NCBI GenBank assembly: GCA_937910685.1
Contig: CALEMP010000202.1
Location: 24,040-88,039 of the forward strand
Direction of reading: 5' to 3'
From: an uncultured bacterium
GTDB taxonomy: Bacteria; Planctomycetota; UBA1135; GCA-002686595
DNA length: 64,000 nucleotides
In this document: in pieces, positions 26,342-34,370 of the stretch
Layout: each line of letters opens with the position of its first letter
How positions within the stretch are numbered: the stretch's first letter is position 1
Position numbers and translations under genes: made by a program
Notes under the pieces: model-generated
What the model saw: the letters and a program-made list of their open reading frames with translations, nothing else
What the model was told of the DNA's origin: nothing
Databases searched by the model: none

Positions 26342-28135
26342 ATGAACGTCCTCGGTCTCTCATTCGATTACCACGATTCTTCCGCCGCCCTCGTCAAGGA
26401 AGGCGTGCTAGTAGCAGCCGCTTCCGAAGAACGCTTCAGCCGCATTAAGCATGACTCGGGTTTACCCAAGCTCGCGGTGGAGTTCGCCCTCAACAAAGGC
26501 GGCATCACCATGGACGAAGTGGACTGGGTCGTGTTCTACGAAAAGCCCTTCGTCAAGTTCGAACGCTTGTTGCTCACAGGGCTTGCAACCTTCCCCCGTT
26601 CCGCAGGAGTGTTCCGGGAGTCCATGCAGCGATGGATTAGCGACAAGCTGTGGGTGAAGTCCCACATGGCACGCAAGCTGGGAGTGCCCAAGAAAAAGTT
26701 GCTGTTTGCGGACCACCACATGTCCCACGCAGCTGCAGGCTTTTTCACCTCGCCTTATAAGGAGTCAGCCATCCTCACTGTGGACGGCGCTGGGGAATGG
26801 ACCACCGCCACCATGGGCATCGGTCGCGGCAACAAGATCGAGCTGCTGAAAGAAATGCGCTTCCCCCATTCCCTGGGGTTGCTCTATTCCGCATTCACCG
26901 CCTACTGCGGTTTTGAAATCAACGAAGGCGAGTACAAGCTGATGGGCATGCACCCCTACGGCACGCCGCGCTACACCGACAAGATCAAGGAACTGATCTG
27001 TGTGGGCGAAGATGGCAGCCTGTGGCATGACATGCGCTACTTCAGCTACCACTTCTCGCGCAATGACACCCTCTCTAGTGCATTCGAGGAGCACTTTGGG
27101 CGCCCTCGACGGGACCCAAAGGACAGCGACAAGAGTCTCGATCCCTACTACTGCGACATGGCCGCATCGATCCAGGCGGTGACAGAAGAGATATTGCTCA
27201 AGATGCTGCACCATCTCCACGAGGTTTCCGGCGGTATGAAATCCGTTTGCCTTTCCGGCGGCGTTGCACTCAATTCCGTTGCGAACTACAAGCTGATGCG
27301 CGATGGGCCCTTCGAAGAGGTCTACATCCACCCCGCCCCAGGAGACGACGGGGGTGCGGCGGGAGCGGCCTATTGGGCCTACAACCATGTCTTTGACCAG
27401 CCCCGGGGCCCGGCCCTCGACCATGCGTTCCTCGGCAGTGAGTACAGCAGCGAACAGATCGAGAAGTTCTTGCGGGAAAACGACATCCCCTACGAGCACA
27501 TCGCCGACGATGGCGAGTTCTACCAATTCGTTGCCAAATCCCTCGAGGAGGGCCAGGTTTGTGGCTGGTTCCGAGGTCGCTTCGAATGGGGCCCGCGAGC
27601 CCTCGGTGCCCGCTCGATCATCGCCGACCCCCGCCGGGCGGAGATGAAGGAAAAGCTCAACGAGACGATCAAGTTCCGCGAGTCATTTAGACCCTTTGCC
27701 CCCAGCGTTCTCGAAGAACGGGCAAATGAGTTCTTTGAGATCCCCGATGCCGAAAAACACTTCCCCGCGCGGTTCATGCTCTACGTGGCTCCCGTGCGCG
27801 AAGAGAAACGCGATGTCCTGCCTGCCATCACCCACGAGGATGGTTCCGGACGATTGCAAACGGTCTTCAAGGACACCAATCCGGCCTATCACCAGATGAT
27901 TGAGGCCTTTGGCAACCTGACCGGCGTGCCGGTGGTGATGAACACCTCCTTCAACCTGAAAGGGGAACCGATAGTCGAATCCCCCGCCCACGCTTTTAAC
28001 ACCTTCAGCCTCAGCGGCATGGATTTACTCCTGTTGCATAACTTCATCATCCGTGCGGATGCCAAGAAGAAGATCGCCGAAACTAAGTTTCACCTGCGAC
28101 ACGAAGGGGACTCGGTCCTGCAAATGATCAGCTAA
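26342..28135 (+). CDS. O-carbamoyltransferase (NodU/CmcH/SxtI family)
   Basis: Transfers a carbamoyl group from carbamoyl phosphate, through a carbamoyl-AMP intermediate, to a hydroxyl of a sugar or small molecule. The 597-residue length is typical. The N-terminal Kae1/YrdC-like ATPase domain starts MNVLGLSFDYHDSSAALV and carries the metal-binding HHMSHAAAGFF (HHMSHA at 125-130), LTVDGAGEW, and CLSGGVALNSVANYKL. The C-terminal domain has WFRGRFEWGPRALGARSI and VMNTSFNLKGEPIVESP. The acceptor cannot be told from sequence. It lies between an SxtJ-like gene and an SGNH/SxtK-like gene, the same partners seen around sxtI. Confidence 0.94.
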   Translation: MNVLGLSFDYHDSSAALVKEGVLVAAASEERFSRIKHDSGLPKLAVEFALNKGGITMDEVDWVVFYEKPFVKFERLLLTGLATFPRSAGVFRESMQRWISDKLWVKSHMARKLGVPKKKLLFADHHMSHAAAGFFTSPYKESAILTVDGAGEWTTATMGIGRGNKIELLKEMRFPHSLGLLYSAFTAYCGFEINEGEYKLMGMHPYGTPRYTDKIKELICVGEDGSLWHDMRYFSYHFSRNDTLSSAFEEHFGRPRRDPKDSDKSLDPYYCDMAASIQAVTEEILLKMLHHLHEVSGGMKSVCLSGGVALNSVANYKLMRDGPFEEVYIHPAPGDDGGAAGAAYWAYNHVFDQPRGPALDHAFLGSEYSSEQIEKFLRENDIPYEHIADDGEFYQFVAKSLEEGQVCGWFRGRFEWGPRALGARSIIADPRRAEMKEKLNETIKFRESFRPFAPSVLEERANEFFEIPDAEKHFPARFMLYVAPVREEKRDVLPAITHEDGSGRLQTVFKDTNPAYHQMIEAFGNLTGVPVVMNTSFNLKGEPIVESPAHAFNTFSLSGMDLLLLHNFIIRADAKKKIAETKFHLRHEGDSVLQMIS

Positions 28136-28139
28136 GCCC

Positions 28140-29681
28140 ATGCGCCTTTTTAATTCAATTCTCGCGGCCCTCGTAGCCATCCTGCTATTCGGCGGAGCCA
28201 TGGAAGGCGGTCTTCGCCTGATAGGCTTTGGCCCACCCACAACCCTCAACCGGTTCGATGCGGTCACTGGCTGGAGCAAAACTCCAGGGCTCGAGGTACA
28301 GCGATCCGGCAAGGAATACGAGGTGGATTTCGCCTTCAACTCGGTGGGCCTACGGGATGATGAAGGAGTCTTGCCCGACAGTAAGAAATCAGACCAAAAA
28401 AGGATTCTGGTTCTGGGGGACTCATTTGTTTTGGGCTTCTCGGTCCAACGCCAGGACCTCTTTGTGGACCTTTTGGATGGGCGCTGGGGCTCACAAGCGG
28501 AAACAGTCAACGTGGGCACTGAAGGCTGGTCTACGGACCAGGCCGTTGCCTGGCTGGAAGATCAGGGGAACGATTGGCAGCCCGACGTCGTTCTGCTGAT
28601 GCCCTATGAGAACGACCTCTACTGGAACACCCGTCAACAATACATGCGCCACCCCAAGCCTCGCTATTCCGAGGCCGGCGAGCGCGGTTCACAGGGCCTG
28701 ACCGATCCTGGCCCGGCACCACTCCGAGATCGCAGTGCCCTCGCGCGCCTGTTCCTATCCAAGACCGGTTCCCTGCCGCGCATCGAAAGCAATGGCCACC
28801 GCCTTCTGGCGGAGCATGGGGTCCTGCTTGAGAATGGCGGCCCCGATGGGGACGCGATTCGCCGCCACACAAGCGGCTGCTTCAAGGCCCTGGCACGCTG
28901 GTCCCAAGAAAACGGAACCCCTGTACTCATTTGCCCCATCCCCGCCCACTCGGCCGTAGATGAAGCCTACGCGCAAGATGTATTCGGACCCCTAGTTCTC
29001 GGCGGCCTGGGCCGCAGCGCGTGGGACGCGAACCGACCGGTGGACCTCTTCTTGGAACTGGCCGCGGCCGAAGGCTTGGCCACGCTGGATGCACGCCCCG
29101 CTCTCAGCGCAAGTCTTGAGAAGGGCGAGCAGCCCTACTTCTCCATCGACTGGCACCTGAACCCAACGGGCAACCGGGTGCTGGCAGACGTGCTGCACGA
29201 CGAACTGGCGCGATTGGCCTGGGTTCCCCCTGGGACAGACACCACCCCAGCAATTGGGTCAACGAGCCCCTCCTCCCCCTTCACCAAACCCGCCCTTCTG
29301 TACGCCTTACTCGTGGCACTGCTCGGCACCCTCTTCGCCCGCCAATACCCGGACGAAAAACCTGCCCGCGCTTACATCATGGTGGCTGGTCTCCTGGGCC
29401 TCGTCTTTGGCTTGGTCTTGGGATCCGGAGCACTCCTGGCCGTCGTCCCCCAGGACCTGCGTCCTGTGCTTTCAACCCTTGTGGTTCTCATCCTGTTTGG
29501 ATTCATCGCCTACAAGCTCGGGGATCGCCTGACGATCATCGCTGGCCTCATGGCAGCCTTCATCCGCCGAGGCCATTGGTACCTGATGCCCCTCTTGGTG
29601 GTACTGCTCACGGTGGGCTCCCTCTTGGTTGTGGCCGCATCCTCCCCGCTGGTGGCGCCCTTCATCTACACTTTGTTTTGA
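28140..29681 (+). CDS. SGNH hydrolase fused to membrane region ending in an SxtK/DUF5989-like segment
   Basis: A 513-residue protein starting four bases after the carbamoyltransferase stop. Residues 1-25 form a signal anchor. The SGNH/GDSL domain has block I LVLGDSFVLGF (Ser95), block III in ENDLYWN, and block V DWHLNP (D337, H339), so the catalytic Ser-Asp-His set is present. After a Ser/Pro linker, residues about 378-460 form three hydrophobic segments. The last 53 residues, ending VAPFIYTLF, closely resemble free-standing DUF5989/SxtK-type proteins of about 50 residues. In saxitoxin clusters the GDSL protein (SxtL) and SxtK are separate, so this looks like a fusion. It may remove or transfer acyl or carbamoyl groups on an exported product. 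Confidence 0.8.
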   Translation: MRLFNSILAALVAILLFGGAMEGGLRLIGFGPPTTLNRFDAVTGWSKTPGLEVQRSGKEYEVDFAFNSVGLRDDEGVLPDSKKSDQKRILVLGDSFVLGFSVQRQDLFVDLLDGRWGSQAETVNVGTEGWSTDQAVAWLEDQGNDWQPDVVLLMPYENDLYWNTRQQYMRHPKPRYSEAGERGSQGLTDPGPAPLRDRSALARLFLSKTGSLPRIESNGHRLLAEHGVLLENGGPDGDAIRRHTSGCFKALARWSQENGTPVLICPIPAHSAVDEAYAQDVFGPLVLGGLGRSAWDANRPVDLFLELAAAEGLATLDARPALSASLEKGEQPYFSIDWHLNPTGNRVLADVLHDELARLAWVPPGTDTTPAIGSTSPSSPFTKPALLYALLVALLGTLFARQYPDEKPARAYIMVAGLLGLVFGLVLGSGALLAVVPQDLRPVLSTLVVLILFGFIAYKLGDRLTIIAGLMAAFIRRGHWYLMPLLVVLLTVGSLLVVAASSPLVAPFIYTLF

Positions 29682-29686
29682 TTCCC

Positions 29687-29815
29687 ATGATGCGCTTCCT
29701 CAAAGACAACTGGATCTGGATCCTCGCCCCCGTCGTGCTGATGATCATCGCGATGATCGTCATCAGCATGTTGAATCCCGGCGATACGCCCGCGGGTTTC
29801 GAGTACGAACTCTAG
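29687..29815 (+). CDS. 42-residue single-span membrane protein closing the carbamoyltransferase module
   Basis: A small ORF six bases after the SGNH-fusion stop. It encodes MMRFLKDNWIWILAPVVLMI and a further hydrophobic stretch, then a short polar tail ending GFEYEL. The opening FLKxxW pattern and overall size recall DUF5989/SxtK-like proteins, so it may be a second copy of that module; the tail lacks the PFIYTLF end. Spacing and orientation suggest it is the last gene of the operon. Its TAG stop overlaps the TAG stop of the convergent deacetylase gene in a shared palindromic CTAG. It is too short for most gene finders. Confidence 0.65.
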   Translation: MMRFLKDNWIWILAPVVLMIIAMIVISMLNPGDTPAGFEYEL

Positions 29816-30900
29816 GCTTTCAGCCCAAATCGCTTCCACAAAAGGAAGCCGCCCGAGGCGTGGGCCACGAGCATGTGCAACGGTGTCGAGTTGTCGATCA
29901 TGATCCGTGGCAAGCAATACATATCAGTGTCACAGGTCACCACCCCGGGCATGGTCGTCAGTGCCACTTTGTAACCCGCCGCCCGTACGGCAGCTCTGGA
30001 GTCTTGGTTGAAGTCCCAGTCCCGTCCATAGGGATAGGCAAAGGTCTCACCGGCGGCCCCTGGAAACAACTGCTCGAGTTCCTTTGCGGACCCACCTATC
30101 TCTTTGGTTTGATCTTCAACTGAAAGACTAGAGAGCACCTCGTGGGTGCGGGTGTGCCCCCCAACTTCAATAGCTCCTTGGCCCACGGAGCAACCCAGCA
30201 TTTCACGCACTCCCTCCGCATCCAGGTGGATGCGCTTGCACAGGGAAGGTCCGTCCCCCCCACGGCTCTCAAAGCGCTCCCGCACAAAGGTATCGCGCTG
30301 TTCGGGCTGACAGTGGTACTTCAGGATTTTCTTGACGCTGTATTCATCCGCTGCTCCCACGGAAAGCAAGTCCTTGAATTGCAGCCCCGCTGAACTGGTG
30401 CCGTCAACCGCAAGCCAGGCTTGAGCAAACGATTCCGGTGAGTCTTTTCCTTCGCCCAAGAGCCAAAAGAACTCGTGCCCCCAATTGGTGCGCCCTTCAG
30501 TCAAGACGCGGCTCTCTAGGTACACCGTACAGCCGGCGCCGGTCGCCTCCAGAATCCGTGGCAAGGCGGTCAGATTGTCCCGGTACCCATCATCCATGGA
30601 GAGGGCCACAGTGCCCCTGGGGCCCAGGGAATCCGAAAGGACCGCGAGCCCTCCAGTCACATGATTGAGGGCAAATCGCCGCCCCAGCCCCCCGAGCAAG
30701 AACTCCAAGTGACCAGGCTCGATCCGAAGGTGGCTTGGCAAGCCAGCATTCACCTGGGGATCATCCACACAATGCCCCGCCAAAATGAGAAGCCGCCGGG
30801 GCGTCAAGCGATTGATCAGGCGCCAAGCGCCGGTGTGGTACAAAAACCGCGCCCAAGCCTGAATCAAGAACTGCTTGAGGATGTGCTTGCCCATACGCAT
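29812..30900 (-). CDS. Polysaccharide deacetylase (NodB/CE4-like)
   Basis: Removes N- or O-acetyl groups from a polysaccharide, using a bound metal. The 362-residue protein has motif 1 ALSMDDGYRDN (catalytic and metal Asp), motif 2 VGGHTRTHEVLSSL (HxxxH metal ligands) and motif 3 FAYPYGRDWDFN. I start it at the ATG at 30900, which follows the GNAT stop by seven bases; an ATG at 30924 would overlap that gene by 17 bp. No signal peptide is evident, but the N-terminal half has an amphipathic segment. It is co-oriented with the GNAT gene, suggesting paired modification of one glycan. Confidence 0.88.
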   Translation of the reverse strand: MRMGKHILKQFLIQAWARFLYHTGAWRLINRLTPRRLLILAGHCVDDPQVNAGLPSHLRIEPGHLEFLLGGLGRRFALNHVTGGLAVLSDSLGPRGTVALSMDDGYRDNLTALPRILEATGAGCTVYLESRVLTEGRTNWGHEFFWLLGEGKDSPESFAQAWLAVDGTSSAGLQFKDLLSVGAADEYSVKKILKYHCQPEQRDTFVRERFESRGGDGPSLCKRIHLDAEGVREMLGCSVGQGAIEVGGHTRTHEVLSSLSVEDQTKEIGGSAKELEQLFPGAAGETFAYPYGRDWDFNQDSRAAVRAAGYKVALTTMPGVVTCDTDMYCLPRIMIDNSTPLHMLVAHASGGFLLWKRFGLKA

Positions 30901-30907
30901 TCCGCTG

Positions 30908-31987
30908 TCAGGAACAGTACTCATCGTCCCGGTCCGCATCGGTGAAGTACCAGGATTTAGGGTCCTGGGCGAGGACCGACAAGGGGGCTTGGGGATCGAG
31001 CAGGTGCGCGATGATTTGTTTGCGATCCTGGGAGTGTGGTGCCCGGAAGCCGCAGTGTTGCAGCTTATTTTGCCACCAGGAACCTTCCACTGCACTGGCC
31101 CGAGCCACGCTTGCTCCCATCTTGTGCAGATGTCCAAGGGCCGCCTCCATGGCGGCCGCAAAGGCCACATCATCTTGGGCCAGAATATCCACCACCCAGC
31201 CAACGGCTTCGCCACGCTCGGGAAGCTGCACCACCGCATAGCCCACCAAGTTTCCCTCAGGAGCAAATACCCCGTGAGCGCGAAAACGTTGGGATGGCGC
31301 ATCGATATAGCGCCAATTCAAAAACTCAGCGCTGCGCTCCTGCATCCAGCCCCACTGGGGAGACACCTGGGCCAACAGGTCGTCCACCCCCGAGGTGAAT
31401 CGCGGCAGGGCCACGACATTGACCTTTTCAAAGAACTGCTTGCGCAAGTGACCACGTCGCATACTGCCGCGCCAGGCGCTCCACCAGGTGAAAAAGGCAG
31501 CCAGCCGCCCGGCCCGCCGACGCTCCAAAGCTGCAGCTGCATCGGAGTGCAGCACAAAGGTCCAGGGGCGCACGGCCCCCACTTTGGTCCAACCAAGCTT
31601 ACTGGTAAAAATATCCGCCGACTTGGAGTTGGGCAAGCCGATCACCACCGGCCAACCGCGCTCGCGGGCTAACTCCATTGCTTTGCGGTCCAGGTCCAAA
31701 AAGTACCCCTTACCGCGATGGTCCGGATGCGTCATCACATCCCCGGTCTCACCCACAACCCCAGCGAATTCGCCACGGCTCAACACCCGACGCCCATTGC
31801 AAGCATAGCCCCCCACCGCCTTCCCGCCGGGATCCCGGGTCAGGAGCGTGATGGAAGTCCCATGGGGCGAGGCCGTGTAGCGCCAGGGCAGCACCTGTTC
31901 CCCATCAGCCTTACCAAAGGATTCGGCGTACAACTCAACTTGTGCATGGACAGGTCCATCCTGCACCTCTTCGGGGGTTGATGACAT
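30908..31987 (-). CDS. GNAT-fold acetyltransferase, two-domain
   Basis: A 359-residue protein. The first half has a GNAT core: LPWRYTASPHGTSIT, then VMTHPDHRGKGYFLDLDRKA, which contains the acetyl-CoA-binding R/Q-x-x-G-x-G/A-type loop, and VVIGLPNSKSADIFTSKLGW. The second half (about 190-359) looks like a degenerate second GNAT repeat (SAEFLNWRYIDAP, LVGYAVVQLPERGE) and ends WYFTDADRDDEYC. This layout is common among GNAT proteins beside polysaccharide genes, where they may acetylate sugar amines or hydroxyls. It precedes the deacetylase and starts 188 bp from the divergent ftcD. The acceptor is not identifiable. Confidence 0.85.
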   Translation of the reverse strand: MSSTPEEVQDGPVHAQVELYAESFGKADGEQVLPWRYTASPHGTSITLLTRDPGGKAVGGYACNGRRVLSRGEFAGVVGETGDVMTHPDHRGKGYFLDLDRKAMELARERGWPVVIGLPNSKSADIFTSKLGWTKVGAVRPWTFVLHSDAAAALERRRAGRLAAFFTWWSAWRGSMRRGHLRKQFFEKVNVVALPRFTSGVDDLLAQVSPQWGWMQERSAEFLNWRYIDAPSQRFRAHGVFAPEGNLVGYAVVQLPERGEAVGWVVDILAQDDVAFAAAMEAALGHLHKMGASVARASAVEGSWWQNKLQHCGFRAPHSQDRKQIIAHLLDPQAPLSVLAQDPKSWYFTDADRDDEYCS

Positions 31988-32015
31988 GGCCCGTATCCTG
32001 CCGAATCGGGCAGGA

Positions 32016-32113
32016 CGGAACTAGCTACAAAACCACCACATTTGGCCCGGGGGGCAAGGACCCCTCCGAACCTTGCGCCCCAGGGGAATGTGGTGGTTTT
32101 GTACCTGGTTCCG
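32016..32113. repeat. 98-bp element with 27-bp near-perfect terminal inverted repeats
   Basis: The left arm (32016-32042) and right arm (32087-32113) match at 25 of 27 positions as reverse complements, including an uninterrupted 17-bp block (32026-32042 with 32087-32103). The centre adds another pairing: GCAAGG at 32054-32059 with CCTTGC at 32071-32076, and GGGG with CCCC after a one-base bulge. The whole element can therefore fold into one long hairpin. It lies between the divergent GNAT and ftcD genes. No target-site duplication is obvious. It could be a MITE/REP-like element or a structured regulatory leader of ftcD. Confidence 0.75.
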
Positions 32114-32175
32114 CACTGGCGGATTCTGTCACAGGGTAGAGTGTTCGGCCCAACCCAAGACCCAGCCCTCCCCCC

Positions 32176-33846
32176 ATGCAAAAACTCATCGAATGTGTGC
32201 CTAACTTCAGCGAAGGTCGCAACTCCGCCACCCTGGAACGAATCGCCGACGCGGTCCGAGGAACCGAGGGCGTTTGGCTCCTGGATGTGGATCCTGGGAA
32301 AGCGACCCACCGCACGGTATTCACTTTTGTGGGCGCCCCCGAGGCGGTGATCGAAGCTGCCCTGGCAGCAGCTAAGGTCGGCGCGGAGTGCATCGACATG
32401 ACCCAGCACAAGGGCGAGCACCCGCGCTTTGGGGCCATGGACGTTTGCCCCTTGATTCCGATCAGCGACGTGACCCTGGAGGAATGCGCCGGGTACGCAC
32501 AGGAGCTGGGGCGCCGGCTGGGAGAAGACCAGGGGCGCTCGGTCTACCTGTATGAATCAGCCGCCCTGACCCCCGAGCGCAAGAACCTGGCCAAGGTGCG
32601 GGCAGGGGAGTACGAAGGACTGGCGGAACGCATGTCTAGCGGAGATCACGTGCCCGACCACGGCCCCGCCACCTTCGATCCACGCTACGGGGCAACGGCC
32701 GTGGGTGCTCGACCGTTCCTGATCGCCTACAACGTCAATCTGAACACCACCAGTGCTCGCCGGGCCAACGCCATCGCTTTTGATGTGCGAGAAAAGGGCC
32801 GCATGCTTCGGTCACCGGACCCTCTCATCGGCGAAATAACCCGGGATGAGAGCGGCGATCCGGTTTGGATACCGGGTGCGCTCCAATGCGTCAAGGGCAT
32901 CGGTTGGTTCATCGAGGAATATGGCGTGGCCCAGGTCTCCATGAATCTGACCGACCTTGAGACCACCCCTTTGCACAAGGCCTTTGACACCTGCTGCGAA
33001 AAAGCCGCTGACCGAGGCATTCGGGTTACCGGTTCTGAAGCGGTGGGTCTGGTGCCACTGCAAGCCATGCTCGATGCGGGGCGGCACTACCTGCGCCTGC
33101 AGCAGCGATCCACCGGGGTCAGCGATCGAGAACTCGTACGCTTAGCGGTCAAGTCCATGGGCCTCGACGAACTTAGCCCCTTTGATCCTGACGAAAAGGT
33201 CATCGAGTACGCCATCGAAGCCAAGACCGCAGTGCCCCGACTGGTGAACAAGACCCTGCGCGGCTTCATCGAAGAGACCGCTTCGGAAAGCCCGGCCCCC
33301 GGCGGCGGTTCCATTGCAGCCACCGTGGGAGCCCTGGGCGCGGCCCTCGGCACCATGGTCGCGAACCTTTCAAGCCACAAGCGAGGCTGGGACGATCGTT
33401 GGGAGGCCTTTTCGAAGGTGGCTGAGCGGGGCAAACGCTGCCATGCGGAACTGACTCTCTTGGTGGACAAGGACACCGATGCATTCAACGCGATCATGGC
33501 CGCCTGGAAACTCAAAGGGGACGAGCGTGAAGTGGCCATCCAAGCGGCCACGCGCCTCGCCATCGAAGCCCCCCTCGCGGTCATGCACGCGGGAGTCGAA
33601 GCGATCGAAATCTGCGCCAGCATGGCAGAAGATGGCATGCGCGCGTCCCTATCCGACGCGGCAGTGGGCGCCCTTTGCGGCCGACTGGCCGTGCGCGGGG
33701 CCGCGCTCAACGTGCGCATCAACGCGGGCGACTACAAGGACAAGGCGCAACGTGATCTCTGGCTGCAAGCCACCTCAGACCTAGAGGAGACTGCCCGCGT
33801 GATGGAAGAAAAAATCATCGCAGCGGTGAACGAGGCCTTGGGTTAG
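32176..33846 (+). CDS. ftcD: Bifunctional glutamate formimidoyltransferase / formimidotetrahydrofolate cyclodeaminase
   Basis: Moves the formimino group of formimino-glutamate (histidine breakdown) to tetrahydrofolate and then deaminates it to methenyl-tetrahydrofolate. The 556-residue protein is a fusion of both domains. The N-terminal transferase has IECVPNFSEGRN, DVDPGKATHRTVFTFVG, HKGEHPRFGAMDVCPLIP and YNVNLNTTS. A linker leads at about residue 355 to the cyclodeaminase, FIEETASESPAPGGGSIAAT with DKDTDAFN and LNVRINAGDY. The other hut genes are not in this window. The gene starts about 60 bp after the 98-bp inverted-repeat element, which lies in its probable promoter or leader. Confidence 0.94.
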   Translation: MQKLIECVPNFSEGRNSATLERIADAVRGTEGVWLLDVDPGKATHRTVFTFVGAPEAVIEAALAAAKVGAECIDMTQHKGEHPRFGAMDVCPLIPISDVTLEECAGYAQELGRRLGEDQGRSVYLYESAALTPERKNLAKVRAGEYEGLAERMSSGDHVPDHGPATFDPRYGATAVGARPFLIAYNVNLNTTSARRANAIAFDVREKGRMLRSPDPLIGEITRDESGDPVWIPGALQCVKGIGWFIEEYGVAQVSMNLTDLETTPLHKAFDTCCEKAADRGIRVTGSEAVGLVPLQAMLDAGRHYLRLQQRSTGVSDRELVRLAVKSMGLDELSPFDPDEKVIEYAIEAKTAVPRLVNKTLRGFIEETASESPAPGGGSIAATVGALGAALGTMVANLSSHKRGWDDRWEAFSKVAERGKRCHAELTLLVDKDTDAFNAIMAAWKLKGDEREVAIQAATRLAIEAPLAVMHAGVEAIEICASMAEDGMRASLSDAAVGALCGRLAVRGAALNVRINAGDYKDKAQRDLWLQATSDLEETARVMEEKIIAAVNEALG

Positions 33847-33864
33847 CCCCTGGGAGAGACCCCT

Positions 33865-34275
33865 CTAGATCAGCGAGGCCCGGGCACCCAAGCGTGCGAG
33901 CAAGCCGTCGAGGTGGTTATTGAAGGAAGGCAAGCGCCTTTGCTCACGCCAATGATCACGCAAGAGGGACCCTCCTTGGATCCCGCGCACCGTACGCATG
34001 GCCAGGGCCAGCATCTCCGCCGGCAGGGCGGGTGAATGTCCAAAGCTGAATGGCACCAGGGTCGAAGGCAAGTCCGCCGGCGGTTGCCCGCGCCAAGCCG
34101 CAACCACCTCGGCCGCCACGAGGGCGCACTGGCAAGCGCGCAGATCTTCGGAGCCATCCACAGCCAGAAGAGCATCATTGATCCGCTTCGGTTGGGGATT
34201 GGCCACGAAATCCTCGAACCAATCGCTCGCCGATTGGTTGTCGAAACTCGCTTCTCCCCACATGTCGCCGGTCAT
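33865..34275 (-). CDS. DUF4259 family protein
   Basis: A 136-residue cytoplasmic protein of unknown function. The pattern near the N-terminus, MWGEASFDNQSASDWFEDF, fits the G-x-W/F-x-N-D-x-A-x-D-W signature of DUF4259. A helical middle (CALVAAEVVAAWRGQPP) also matches the family. It is convergent with ftcD, with only 18 bp between the stops, and lies 95 bp downstream of the radical SAM gene. The family has no established role. Confidence 0.7.
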   Translation of the reverse strand: MTGDMWGEASFDNQSASDWFEDFVANPQPKRINDALLAVDGSEDLRACQCALVAAEVVAAWRGQPPADLPSTLVPFSFGHSPALPAEMLALAMRTVRGIQGGSLLRDHWREQRRLPSFNNHLDGLLARLGARASLI

Positions 34276-34370
34276 CAGTTCACCCTCCGCATGCCCCCAT
34301 CATGGGGAAATACGGGGCGTGGATCTAGCCCGAACGGCTCTCGAAATCCCGGAATGTGGCCAGGGGCAGC

